NCBI RefSeq assembly: GCF_025950235.1
Contig: NZ_JAPDDT010000007.1
Span: 186,001 to 250,000 of the forward strand
Origin: Luteolibacter arcticus
Lineage (GTDB): Bacteria > Verrucomicrobiota > Verrucomicrobiia > Verrucomicrobiales > Akkermansiaceae
DNA length: 64,000 bases
Reading direction: 5' to 3'
The translations under genes and the position numbers were made by a program. Shown here piece after piece: positions 10,001 to 17,806 of this stretch (positions are counted from its first letter, which is position 1; each line of letters opens with the position of its first letter). The notes below the pieces were generated by a model. It was not told where the DNA came from. It was given only the letters and a program-made list of their open reading frames with translations, and did not search any database.

Positions 10001-10673
10001 TGCCTTCAAGCTGGGGGCGACCAGCGGCCCCACCAATGTCCTCAGCGGTGCGGGAACTGTTGTGTTGGACGGGTCATTTGCGATCGACACTACCGCTGCC
10101 GCTGCCCTGAGCACCGGCACGTGGGTGCTGGAAAATGTGCCATCGCTCACCGGTGCCTACGGTGCCACCTTCAGCGTGGTCAATCCGGACGGCTCCCCGT
10201 GGACCGATGCGGGTGATAACAAGTGGACCAAGCCCGGCGCGGTCGCCGGCACGCTGTATACCTTCGTGGAAACCACCGGCACGCTGACCCTGACGCCCGG
10301 TGGCTATGACGCGTGGCTCGCTGCCTTCACCTTCCCGGAAGGTGCGGACACCACCCGTACCGGCGACCCTGATCACGATGGGTTCACGAACCTGCAGGAG
10401 TTTCTCTTCGGCACCTCCCCGGTCTCTGCGGAAGGGGCATTGGTGGCGTCCGATAGATCCGGCGGGGATTTCATCGTCCGCTGGAAAGAGCGCATCTCGG
10501 GATCGACCTACGCCTTCAAGTCGAGCAGCACCTTGGGCAATGACTGGGTTCCTGCCGCTGGGGCGACCCTTTCCAATGACGGGCCTGTGGCCGGCGACTA
10601 CCAACCCCGCAAGGCGACCATCACCATCGGAGCCGGAAACGAATTCTTCCGGGTGGAAGGCGTGGAGAACTGA
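7092..10673 (+). CDS. Autotransporter-associated beta-strand repeat protein, 1193 aa
   Basis: After a signal-like N-terminus (MNSRNLVSALSLAAVTSAQS) the protein is Gly/Thr/Ser/Asn-rich and contains at least six copies of the passenger repeat pattern G(A/T)GTLxLxGxNxFTG...xxGTL (for example GAGTLVLSGNNVFGG, GTGTVTLSGSSGFTG and GAGTLRLGGINTYTG). These repeats build a right-handed beta-helix. There is no C-terminal outer-membrane barrel. The tail instead has GDPDHDGFTNLQEFLFGTSP, a calcium-loop/dockerin-like motif common at the ends of verrucomicrobial surface proteins. The start is GTG 7092; no in-frame ATG gives a better signal peptide and no clear Shine-Dalgarno is present. It is probably a cell-surface or secreted adhesin or scaffold. 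Confidence 0.85.
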   Translation: MNSRNLVSALSLAAVTSAQSAQTYQNSNPLNTWNAADANWDAGVTWTNTTANDAIFGGTGESVAVTTVSARDITISSTGYVLTGSTITLGATSVLTANADATINSGTAGGATTVTKQGTGNLTLGGGNAFTGQLVINAGRMTVNAGGTQNNANNAPGNLAGASSIVINNGGSLDFRGGSTTNQSTGANTIGANAKAITVNTGGTLLATTINSIGYWNQNQYANITMAGGTFTPNASTYINRLTINQTSTVNGTGAIQSWQTSGDFIVANVDATISSGYRINSTSSTVNVAATKTLTISGAVTNHNGGTATAAGTAGFTKSGAGTLVLSGNNVFGGVATVSVGTLKLGSASALGANGIASITSVTSGAVLDLNGQVVGGEPVTLNGSGISSGGALINSSATAARLGGAVTVASASSIGGSGNFTLAGSIGGTAALSKTGTGTVTLSGSSGFTGTTTVEGGTLAVTGSIADSPVTVLDGATLAAPGIEIGGQVGDLTLGTTTGSTLRFPNLSAGGPALLEVLNLQANGVTTISVGGDLTADVFPLITATGRSGSSTFALSAPRGVTANLIDTGNTLSLNVAGIVKTTWKGDAGTEWDIATTQNWKLGATDPDVFQNTDNVLFDGTAIGTDVTLAGPVAPNSVTFNFNDPVAYYISGEGAIAGNTGISKAGSGTVTLANVNTFTGPLKLTGGTLQIGGAGSLGSGNYAAPILNDGTALQYSSSTNQTLSGSISGIGAVIKDSAGSTLTLTGSNNFDGGLTISAGTVSVVNDSNLGTGDITFDNLGTRLTFTGTSTVVNNEIVLPGSGTGTVTLLTPDNSSTVLHGTISGGGADTTLFLQGGIAGSSSGSFVVDGDNTGLQGIMNVQRGSLILGSANAAGSTQILLDSNNNANGALQLSGSFTIPNSVKINFQSQRIGVATGLAAGIDGAITENSANGLEKVGAGTLRLGGINTYTGNTVVTAGTLELANTSRLAFKLGATSGPTNVLSGAGTVVLDGSFAIDTTAAAALSTGTWVLENVPSLTGAYGATFSVVNPDGSPWTDAGDNKWTKPGAVAGTLYTFVETTGTLTLTPGGYDAWLAAFTFPEGADTTRTGDPDHDGFTNLQEFLFGTSPVSAEGALVASDRSGGDFIVRWKERISGSTYAFKSSSTLGNDWVPAAGATLSNDGPVAGDYQPRKATITIGAGNEFFRVEGVEN

Positions 10674-10682
10674 ATGATCTGA

Positions 10683-10717
10683 CCGCTCCCGCGCGAAACC
10701 GATTCACGCGGGAGCGG
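10683..10717 (+). terminator. Stem-loop after the beta-strand repeat gene
   Basis: ccgctcccgcg (10683-10693) pairs with cgcgggagcgg (10707-10717), an 11-bp GC-rich stem with a 13-nt loop, 10 bp after the stop codon. There is no T-run, so termination efficiency is uncertain. Confidence 0.55.
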
Positions 10718-10738
10718 CAAGCTGCTAGATCGGGACGA

Positions 10739-12778
10739 GTGTCCGATCTCCGCGAACGTTTCATTGAGCTCGCCATCCGTCCGCTCGCGGGAAAGTCCCC
10801 GGCGGAAGACTTGGCGCGGGGCGAGCTGATGGAGCGGCTGAACCACGCGCGGTCCGGTCCACAAGACGAGTCGCTCGAAGTGGCGATCGCGCAACTTGAA
10901 GCGACATCCGCCCTCTCGCGGAAAACGGGAGTGCCGGCGTTCTGCCTCCTCCTCGCATTCGCCATCGTGATCGGACTGGTTTCCCTGGCGACGTGGAGGG
11001 ACTTGGTCCGGATGGATCGCCTCTACAATGTGATCCCCGGCAGGATCGACCACGTAGCTGCGGCAGAGAGGGAGCTGGAACGAAAGGTCCCGGAAGACCA
11101 GCGGATTTTCCTTTTCTCGGGCCATTCGTCGATGGGGACCGAGATTCAGAGGGCGTGGCACGAGAGCTGTAAAGTCAGCCTGCCGGATGACCCGGCGTGG
11201 TTGGAGGAATACGCGTTTAGTGCCGGCCTTAGCGTCTTGGAGGGGGGGCAGGTTTTCTTGCATGCGCGACGGATCGACCCAGGAAACGGCATGTGGGATG
11301 CGAGGGAGGCGACTGGTTCACTGGTTCGTTCCAAGTTCAAACATTCCAGCTCGAGGCCGCGCGGGGCGATCGGCCCGGCACTGCCCGTCCTGAAAACGGA
11401 CCAGCCCTACAGGGAGGCGGTGGATCACATGGAAAGGGCGTCCGTGGCACCACGCTTCGAATCATGGATTCCACCCCGGACGATAAAACGCCTGGCAATG
11501 CTCGGGCCCGCCACCGATCTGGCAGAGCTTGCGGACCGGTGGATGTTTGCGGGAGTCCAATGGAGATCAGGCTCAACGTTCCATCGCTGGGCCGAACTAT
11601 GGGAAGCCCGTGCCGCCGAATTGGAAAGGGACCAGGACCGGGAGGGTCTAAGGCGGTGGTTCGGAACCATCGAGCGCTTGCTCCCTCGCTGCCTGGCGGA
11701 TTCCGGGAACAAGCGGCTCTACGATCCGGGTGGCTTCTTCGGCTCGCGCCACTCGCGGAACTTTCTGGAAATCCTCCGCCGTCAGGAGTTGCACGACGAA
11801 GCGGCGCGTCTCGACCACTGGATAAGGGAATCCAGCAGGCCGCTCACGGGTGTGACGAGTGGCTCGGGGATGGACATTCGCCCGCGAATGGCGGTCGCCG
11901 ATTACGGCGACTGGATCCACGCGATCCCTGGTTCCATTCAGGATCGCGATCTCGAGCCAGGCCGCCGGGCGGAGCACGCGGCGGCGGACCGGATGCTCGC
12001 GGTCACCGTGGCGATCTTGTTCGGTGTGCTGGCGTGTCTGGCCTGCCTTGAGGGGTGGCGTCGCGCGAGACCGGTGCGAGGATTGGCTGATCGGGTGGGG
12101 GCATTGCTACGCCCCTCCGACTTCGCGTGGATCTTTGGATTGGGCATCGCCGTGCCGGCACTGTGGCATGTTGCCATCGCGGGGATTTCCCCGCTGGGTG
12201 CCCGGGATTTCTCCATCACCTGCGGCTACATGAAACCGGTTGCGCTGCGGGTGGCTGGCAGCTTCCTCTTCGCCTGCTGCATGCTGATCCAGTCCGCACG
12301 ATGGCGGCTGGCGAAGCGCGGTGGCGTGCTCGGCTTCCGGCCGGTCTTGTGGCCCGGCTGGGCGATGGCCATCATCGCAGCCTTGTTCGTGCCAGCGATC
12401 AGCGCGGTGCGATATCTTCCCACGTATCATCCCAGGTGGCAGCAGGATGATTTCGTGAACTTCGGCAGCGCCGTCGCCGGCCTGCCCTTGCTCTGGCTGC
12501 TATGGCGCTCGTTCGCCATGGTCCTCTGCCCCACGCGGGCCGCGCTTCCCGGCGTCCTCGTCTGCCGGATGCTCATGCCATGTTTCATCGGAGCCGCTCT
12601 CCTGCTGCTCGCCTCCGCGCCGTTGCTGAAGCGGGAGGAGTCGAAATGGGTGCAGCGCGATGCTCTCGCCCATCCCGATCCCGGCGGCAGTGGCCTGTCC
12701 GTCATGGACGCACGCCTCGTGGAGATGCTGCGGGACAAACTCCTCCATGCCATCGAGACGGCTCCGCAGCACAAGTGA
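10739..12778 (+). CDS. Polytopic membrane protein, 679 aa, unknown function
   Basis: I do not recognise this family. Residues 1-60 are charged and helical. A first membrane span lies at about 65-85 (VPAFCLLLAFAIVIGLVSLA), then a long soluble domain (about 90-415) rich in Arg/Trp, then four to five further spans towards the C-terminus (for example MLAVTVAILFGVLACLACLEG and GAALLLLASAPLL). It starts with GTG 10739, preceded by gggacga. The soluble domain between the first and later spans is probably periplasmic. No catalytic motif is evident. It is convergent with the coiled-coil gene at 12852. Confidence 0.65.
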   Translation: MSDLRERFIELAIRPLAGKSPAEDLARGELMERLNHARSGPQDESLEVAIAQLEATSALSRKTGVPAFCLLLAFAIVIGLVSLATWRDLVRMDRLYNVIPGRIDHVAAAERELERKVPEDQRIFLFSGHSSMGTEIQRAWHESCKVSLPDDPAWLEEYAFSAGLSVLEGGQVFLHARRIDPGNGMWDAREATGSLVRSKFKHSSSRPRGAIGPALPVLKTDQPYREAVDHMERASVAPRFESWIPPRTIKRLAMLGPATDLAELADRWMFAGVQWRSGSTFHRWAELWEARAAELERDQDREGLRRWFGTIERLLPRCLADSGNKRLYDPGGFFGSRHSRNFLEILRRQELHDEAARLDHWIRESSRPLTGVTSGSGMDIRPRMAVADYGDWIHAIPGSIQDRDLEPGRRAEHAAADRMLAVTVAILFGVLACLACLEGWRRARPVRGLADRVGALLRPSDFAWIFGLGIAVPALWHVAIAGISPLGARDFSITCGYMKPVALRVAGSFLFACCMLIQSARWRLAKRGGVLGFRPVLWPGWAMAIIAALFVPAISAVRYLPTYHPRWQQDDFVNFGSAVAGLPLLWLLWRSFAMVLCPTRAALPGVLVCRMLMPCFIGAALLLLASAPLLKREESKWVQRDALAHPDPGGSGLSVMDARLVEMLRDKLLHAIETAPQHK

Positions 12779-12851
12779 ACGGTGGACTTTGGATTCCGCG
12801 ACGAGGCCACGGGAGTCCATTCGCCTCCGCCGTGACTGCCTGAAGAAGTCG

Positions 12852-13562
12852 CTATTTGATCTGGCTCTTCAGCTCCGCGACCTGCGACTTGGCTTCCTCG
12901 ATGAGCTTCTGGGCCTCGCCGACCTTCGCCTGTTCACGCGCTGCCCGCTTCCGCTGGGATTCGGCGCGGGTCAACCGGCTCTCGTTGGTGACCGAGCGGG
13001 TCGTGGTGCCGCCGTTTTTATCGCGGCGGGTCACGGTGGTGGTGGCGGAGTTGGTGTATTTGTCAGCCTTTTCGTTGGCGTCGCGGACGGTCTCTTTAGC
13101 CTTGTCGATGCCCATTTCCAAGCGGCGGATGTAGGCCTCCAGCGATGCGATCTTCACCTCGGGATCGCCCTTCAATTCGGGCTTCTTTTCGACGGTGGTG
13201 TCGGGAGTCGTGTCGGCGGTGTCGTCTTCGGCATCCTTGCCGGGAGTTGCTTTCTCAGGAGCCTTGTCGACCGCGCGGTCGTGGGCAGCTTCGCGCTTGG
13301 CTTCACGGTCCAATTGCTCCTTCGCTGCGCCGTGGTCGCGGGGGAAGCGGTCGGCCAGTTCCTTCGGCAGCCGCGAGAACTCCACCCGGGCGACCCCGGC
13401 GGAGTGGACGATTTTCACGCCCACGGCATCGTGCCCGGTGATCGTGGCATTCTCGAAAACCTTGCCGTCGCGGGTCTTCAGCGTGCCGACATTGAGCGGG
13501 AGTTTCAGCGGCTCGGCAGCGAGCGCAGCGCCGGCGAGGAGGAGCCAAACGATGGATTTCAT
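12852..13562 (-). CDS. Secreted coiled-coil protein, 236 aa
   Basis: The signal peptide is MKSIVWLLLAGAALAAEP. Residues 20-70 form a small beta-rich domain (LKTRDGKVFENATITGHD) resembling the SH3/KOW-like N-terminal unit seen in many verrucomicrobial exported proteins. A Lys/Asp/Thr-rich linker follows, then a long coiled coil (about 140-236: EAYIRRLEMGIDKAKETV and RAAREQAKVGEAQKLIEEA). The protein is probably periplasmic and structural. No enzymatic motif was found and no specific family is assigned. Confidence 0.7.
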   Translation of the reverse strand: MKSIVWLLLAGAALAAEPLKLPLNVGTLKTRDGKVFENATITGHDAVGVKIVHSAGVARVEFSRLPKELADRFPRDHGAAKEQLDREAKREAAHDRAVDKAPEKATPGKDAEDDTADTTPDTTVEKKPELKGDPEVKIASLEAYIRRLEMGIDKAKETVRDANEKADKYTNSATTTVTRRDKNGGTTTRSVTNESRLTRAESQRKRAAREQAKVGEAQKLIEEAKSQVAELKSQIK

Positions 13563-13905
13563 GGGGCCCTCCTAACGAAAACCGCTGGGAGAGTCAACGC
13601 GGGCAGGGTTCCAGTAACGTCAGACGCCGTGCTTGAACTTTGGAGGCCGCGAATGGATGCGAAGGGGCGTGAGTGTATGCCGTCCCCGGCTTCGTAGGGG
13701 ATGGGCTGCGCACTTCCGGCGGGGCGAGGCTTCTTTGGTGATCGTGACTTTGATTTGATTGGCGGGCCGCACACAGCCGGAACGACGAAGTCGTCCCGCT
13801 ACTACGAAAAGCATGCGGTGGCGGAACGACGAAGTCGTTCCGCTACGATGGAAGAGCTTCCTTTCTCGCCAAGCGGCCCGGGCTTTGCCAGACAACCGGC
13901 GAACG
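13563..13905. other. Intergenic region with palindromic repeats
   Basis: This stretch of about 340 bp separates two divergently oriented genes. Apart from the repeat pair at 13778-13847 I see no gene. The short frames inside are Arg-rich shadows of the repeats. It must hold the promoters of the coiled-coil gene and the KefF-like gene. Confidence 0.5.
13778..13847. repeat. Tandem pair of short palindromic (REP-like) repeats
   Basis: Two near-identical 25-26 bp units at 13778-13803 and 13822-13847 share cggaacgacgaagtcg followed by tcccgctac or ttccgctac. Each contains the dyad ggaacgacgaagtcgttcc (imperfect in the first copy). They lie 60-130 bp upstream of the KefF-like start. With only two units and an 18-bp spacer, this is not a CRISPR array. 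Confidence 0.7.
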
Positions 13906-14466
13906 ATGGCCCGCGTGCTTGTGATCTTTGCCCACCCGGCCTTCGAACGGTCGCGGGTGAACCGCGCCCTGGTCGCTGCCGCCCGCGCGACGGAGGGGGT
14001 GACGGTGCATGACTTGTATGAGGTTTATCCCGACTTCCTGATCGAGCCGCACGACGAGCAGCGCCTGTTAGAAAACCATGACACGGTGGTTCTCCAGCAT
14101 CCCTTCTTCTGGTACAGCAGCCCGGCGCTGGTGAAGGAGTGGCTGGATCTGGTGCTCGCCTACCGCTGGGCCTATGGCGAGGGCGGGACGGCGCTGCGCG
14201 GGAAGATCCTCGCCCAGGCGATCAGCGCGGGCGGCCCGGAGATGGCTTATCGCCGTGAAGGTCCGAATCACTTCTCCGTCCGCGAACTGCTCGCGCCCTT
14301 CGAGCAAACCGCCCGGCTGTGCGGCATGGGATATGCAGAGGCATTCACGGTCCACGGCGCGCATCACCTGGATGCCGCCGCGCTCGCCGCCGAGTCGAAG
14401 CGCTACCAGGCGTGGCTGACCACCCTTCGCGATGGCGCGGCTCCGCTCTGGCTCCCCACTCCCTGA
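13906..14466 (+). CDS. KefF/KefG-like quinone oxidoreductase, K+-efflux ancillary subunit
   Basis: This 186-aa flavodoxin-fold protein starts MARVLVIFAHPAFERSRVN, with the FAHP motif typical of NAD(P)H dehydrogenase (quinone) family enzymes. It has YPDFLIEPHDEQ, LQHPFFWYSSPALVKEWLD and YGEGGTALRGK, which match E. coli KefF and KefG closely. These are cytoplasmic FMN-dependent proteins that bind and activate the KefC/KefB potassium-proton antiporter and detoxify electrophiles. The kefC homologue starts 11 bp downstream, so the two form an operon. The upstream in-frame extension to 13759 crosses the repeats and is Arg-rich; ATG 13906 is the proper start. Confidence 0.9.
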   Translation: MARVLVIFAHPAFERSRVNRALVAAARATEGVTVHDLYEVYPDFLIEPHDEQRLLENHDTVVLQHPFFWYSSPALVKEWLDLVLAYRWAYGEGGTALRGKILAQAISAGGPEMAYRREGPNHFSVRELLAPFEQTARLCGMGYAEAFTVHGAHHLDAAALAAESKRYQAWLTTLRDGAAPLWLPTP

Positions 14467-14477
14467 CTGACTGACCG

Positions 14478-16361
14478 ATGGCCTTTGAAAGCGCCTTTGC
14501 CCAAGCCTTCCTCTACCTCGCCGCGGCGCTGGTCGCCATCCTCGTGGGCAAGCGCCTCGGGCTCGGCGCGGTGCTCGGCTACCTGATCGCCGGTGCCTTG
14601 ATCGGCCCGTGGGGCTTCGGCTGGATTGGCCGGGAGAGCGAGCAGATCACGCACTTCGCCGAGTTCGGGGTGGTGATGATGCTGTTCCTCGTCGGCCTTG
14701 AATTGCAGCCGTCGCACCTGTGGAAGATGCGGCGCGAGATCTTCGGGCTCGGCTCATCGCAGGTGGTCTTTTCCGCGCTGGCGATTGCGGCCGTGGTGCT
14801 GATGTTCGGGCTCAGTTGGAAGACCGCGCTGGGGATCGGCCTCATCCTTGCGATGTCGAGCACGGCGATCGTGCTGCAATGCCTCTCGGAGAAAAACCTG
14901 CTGCGCACCGAGGCGGGCCAGAATTCATTCGCGGTCCTGCTGTTCCAGGATCTCGCGGTGATCCCCATCATGGCGGTGCTGCCGCTACTGGCCGCGGGTC
15001 AGGTGGTGAAGGCGCACGATGATCATGGTCATGGTGGCAGTGCCGCGTGGATGGCCCATTGGCCGGCATGGGGACAAGCCATCGCGACGATTGCCGCGGT
15101 GGCGATCGTCGTGGCCGTGGCACGCCTCGCGGTGCGGCCGATCTTCCGCGCCATCGCCGCGAGCGGACAACGTGAGGCCTTCACCGCCGCGGCCCTCTTG
15201 CTGGTCATCGGCATCGCGCTGCTGATGACGAAGGTCGGTCTCTCCGCCGCGCTCGGGGCCTTCGTCGCTGGCGTGGTGCTGGCGAACAGCGAGTATCGGC
15301 ACGAGCTGGAAAGCGATCTGGAGCCGTTCAAGGGGCTGCTGTTAGGCCTGTTCTTCCTCGGCGTCGGGACTGGCATCAACTTCGGCCACATCGGCTCGCA
15401 TTGGGGGACCGTATTCGGCGGGGCCGTGGCGCTGCTGCTGGTGAAGGGCGGCGTCATCTTCGGCTTGGCCCGCTTGAAGGGATCGAACTGTGCCAGCGCG
15501 CTGGTCTTCTCCTCCGCACTCGCGGCGGGTGGGGAGTTTGCTTTCGTGCTGATCGCCCTCGCGGCGAATGCCGGGGTCTTCCCGGTGGAAATCTCGCGCA
15601 CGCTGGTGGCCGTCGTCGCGCTGACCATGGCGGCGACGCCGTTGCTGATCCTGGCGGCGCACCGCTTCACTGCTCGCAGCGTTGCCTCCGACGAGGTGGA
15701 GCGGGAAAGCGACGTGCATGACCAGGGTGCACCGGTCATCATCTGCGGCTTCGGCCGTTTCGGCCACGCGATTGGTCGGCTCCTGCAGACGCAAGGCATC
15801 GAAAGCACGGTGCTCGATAACGATCCGGACCAGGTCGAAACGCTGCGGGCGCTCGACATGCCGGTCTTCTATGGCGATGCGGCGCGGCCCGACCTGCTCG
15901 CCACCGCCGGCGCGGCGCACGCGAAGGTGCTGGTGATCGCCCTGAAGAGTGACGAGGCCACGGTGAAGATCGTGGAGGCGGCGCGGCAGCATTACCCGCA
16001 CCTGAAAATTTTCCTGCGGGCCTACAGCCGCAGCTCCGCCTACAAGTATCTCGATCTCGGCGAGCAGGGGATCTATCGCGATACGCTGGACTCCTCGCTG
16101 CGCATGGGCACGGATGTGCTGTGCGCGCTCGGCAGGTCCGCCCACACTGCACACCGCGCCGCGAAGCGCTACCGCAAGGCGGACGAGGCCTTCGTCCGCG
16201 AAGTCGCCGCCCATCGCCATGAGCACGAGAGCTACGTGGGTGTCGCCCGTGAAGCGCGGGTGATTTTCGACGCTGTGATGCGCGCCGACCTCAATGAGCA
16301 CCCGGCGGACGACGGCTGGTCGCCCCCGGTGGCCGAGCAGAAGAAGCCGGAGCCGAACTGA
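14478..16361 (+). CDS. kefC: Glutathione-regulated K+/H+ antiporter KefC/KefB family
   Basis: This 627-aa protein has about 12 hydrophobic spans (CPA2 exchanger domain, residues 1-390), including the KRLGLGAVLGYLIAGALIGP and MMLFLVGLELQP signatures. A cytoplasmic RCK/TrkA-N domain follows, with the nucleotide motif GFGRFG at about 424-429. Length and domain order equal E. coli KefC (620 aa). It exports K+ in exchange for protons when glutathione adducts form, acidifying the cytoplasm against electrophiles. A His/Asp loop (HDDHGHGG) sits between two spans. It is coupled to the KefF-like gene 11 bp upstream. Confidence 0.9.
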   Translation: MAFESAFAQAFLYLAAALVAILVGKRLGLGAVLGYLIAGALIGPWGFGWIGRESEQITHFAEFGVVMMLFLVGLELQPSHLWKMRREIFGLGSSQVVFSALAIAAVVLMFGLSWKTALGIGLILAMSSTAIVLQCLSEKNLLRTEAGQNSFAVLLFQDLAVIPIMAVLPLLAAGQVVKAHDDHGHGGSAAWMAHWPAWGQAIATIAAVAIVVAVARLAVRPIFRAIAASGQREAFTAAALLLVIGIALLMTKVGLSAALGAFVAGVVLANSEYRHELESDLEPFKGLLLGLFFLGVGTGINFGHIGSHWGTVFGGAVALLLVKGGVIFGLARLKGSNCASALVFSSALAAGGEFAFVLIALAANAGVFPVEISRTLVAVVALTMAATPLLILAAHRFTARSVASDEVERESDVHDQGAPVIICGFGRFGHAIGRLLQTQGIESTVLDNDPDQVETLRALDMPVFYGDAARPDLLATAGAAHAKVLVIALKSDEATVKIVEAARQHYPHLKIFLRAYSRSSAYKYLDLGEQGIYRDTLDSSLRMGTDVLCALGRSAHTAHRAAKRYRKADEAFVREVAAHRHEHESYVGVAREARVIFDAVMRADLNEHPADDGWSPPVAEQKKPEPN

Positions 16362-16426
16362 GGAAATTCACTTGGCGTGCCGAACACCGTGTCATCGCTC
16401 GCGGGTTCGCCGACGCTATCACCGCT

Positions 16427-17443
16427 TCAGCCTGCCCGATCGAGAAAGGCGCGGACGATTTCGTCGGCGAGAGCAAACGGTGTCTGTGGCAGGGTCATGT
16501 TGAGGACCAGGCTCAGGGTGAAGGGCGCTCCTTTCAAATCCGGGTAGTGTCTGGCATAGGTCGTATAGCCGGGGCCGCCACCGCCATGGCCGTAGGCATC
16601 GCCAAGCGGATCTTTCCGGAAATGCATCAGCCCGAGTCCGTTGGCGGGAATGGATACGGCGGGTGAAGTCTTCAGCACATCCACCGTTTCCATCATTTTG
16701 CGGAGCGACGTTTCCGAAACGATCTTTCCGCCGAACAGGGCATCGTAAAAGCGCGCCACATCGGTGACTGTCGAAATCAGGCAACCGGTGACGATCCATT
16801 CCGGCCGGTAGAGCCGCCGGAAGTCACCCTCGAAGCCCGGGGCTTCTCCCTCCAGGAGCTCCAGATTCACGTCAGGGGCGACAAATGCCCGGGTGTCGCG
16901 GAGACCCAGTCCTGCCAGCACGTTCTCTAACAGGAAGTCGTAGTAGCCCATGCCGGACAGAGACTCGATCAACTTCTTGAGCAAGCCATACGCGGGATTC
17001 GAGTAGGCCCAGCCCTCACCGGGCGGGAACAGAGGAGTGCCACGAAGTCCGACCTCCATCAGCTTCTCATGACTCCATGGTTTCGTGGGATGCGAGGTGA
17101 CCGCTTCCTGATACTCGCGAGAGGAGAAGTAGTCCGACAGCCCGCCCGAGTGGTTCAGCAATTGCCGGACGGTGATTCCATCCGGGATCGGTGCCTCCGG
17201 CATCAGGCTGCGAAAGGTCTCATCGAGAAAGTCCCTGCCATCCTCGCAAAGCTTTAACAGGGCCACTGCGGTGAACGTCTTGGAAATGCTGTAGATGTAA
17301 AACGCCCTGCCGTGATCCGCCGCCGTGATCGAGCCGGCGGAGAAGGTCTCCACGATTCCGTTTCGCGAGATTGCGGCGAGAGCACCTTTGCAGCCGGTCT
17401 TTTCAATGGCTGCCTTGAGTTGGGGCGTGATGTCGAAGCTCAT
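16427..17443 (-). CDS. Class C beta-lactamase-fold serine hydrolase, 338 aa
   Basis: The protein has the SxxK catalytic motif (S52-I-S-K55 in YSISKTFTAVALL), the YxN motif in GWAYSNPAYG, and an HGGGGPG element in place of KTG, the pattern of the PF00144 beta-lactamase/esterase EstB family. There is no clear signal peptide, so it may be a cytoplasmic esterase or peptidase rather than an antibiotic-hydrolysing enzyme. ATG 17443 is preceded by aggatc. It is convergent with kefC and is the last gene with backbone character before the accessory island. Confidence 0.85.
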   Translation of the reverse strand: MSFDITPQLKAAIEKTGCKGALAAISRNGIVETFSAGSITAADHGRAFYIYSISKTFTAVALLKLCEDGRDFLDETFRSLMPEAPIPDGITVRQLLNHSGGLSDYFSSREYQEAVTSHPTKPWSHEKLMEVGLRGTPLFPPGEGWAYSNPAYGLLKKLIESLSGMGYYDFLLENVLAGLGLRDTRAFVAPDVNLELLEGEAPGFEGDFRRLYRPEWIVTGCLISTVTDVARFYDALFGGKIVSETSLRKMMETVDVLKTSPAVSIPANGLGLMHFRKDPLGDAYGHGGGGPGYTTYARHYPDLKGAPFTLSLVLNMTLPQTPFALADEIVRAFLDRAG

Positions 17444-17491
17444 GCGGGATCCTGTGGGTTAGGAGGCGATGCGAATCGCACCAAAACAAAG

Positions 17492-17519
17492 CGGCCCGCA
17501 GCGAGCTGCGGGCCGTTTT
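17492..17519. terminator. Bidirectional rho-independent terminator
   Basis: cggcccgcagc (17492-17502) pairs with gctgcgggccg (17505-17515), followed by TTTT on the plus strand and preceded by aaaacaaa, giving a T-rich tail on the minus strand too. It would stop minus-strand transcription arriving from the island side at 17807. Confidence 0.7.
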
Positions 17520-17806
17520 GATCAAAGTGGCGGTGGAGTAAATCTGGAACGAACGAAGCTCTCAGGATTCCCTAATTTCACAGTTTTACAGGGACTTACA
17601 GGTGAAAAGTCGGAATTCCGAGCACTTTGAGCTCTGAGTGTCTCCGTAAGTCGCTGATTTTCCGCCATGGGAATGACGGATTTCCCGGGTTCCCTGTTGC
17701 CGGAATTTACAGAGAAACCTCCCCCGAATTTTTTCGGCTGCGGGTCATGCAGTCTCACCGATCACTCGGCACCTACCATCTCGCGCCTTCGGCATGCCTC
17801 CCAGAT
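17520..17806. other. Non-coding left edge of the accessory island
   Basis: I see no convincing gene in these 287 bp. Both short frames here are low-complexity shadows. Base composition drops compared with the left side and the following genes are of accessory type, so the island boundary probably lies in or near this stretch. I could not find a clean copy of the tRNA-Ser 3' end here. Confidence 0.4.

Noticed and set aside
13778..13847. CRISPR-like repeat
   Set aside because: Only two short dyad units with a short spacer and no cas genes in the window.
13759..13905. Extended N-terminus of the KefF-like protein
   Set aside because: It crosses the palindromic repeats and is Arg-rich; family members start at MARVLVIFAHP.
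17522..17758. 78-aa minus-strand ORF at the island edge
   Set aside because: No recognisable motif and poor composition; treated as non-coding.
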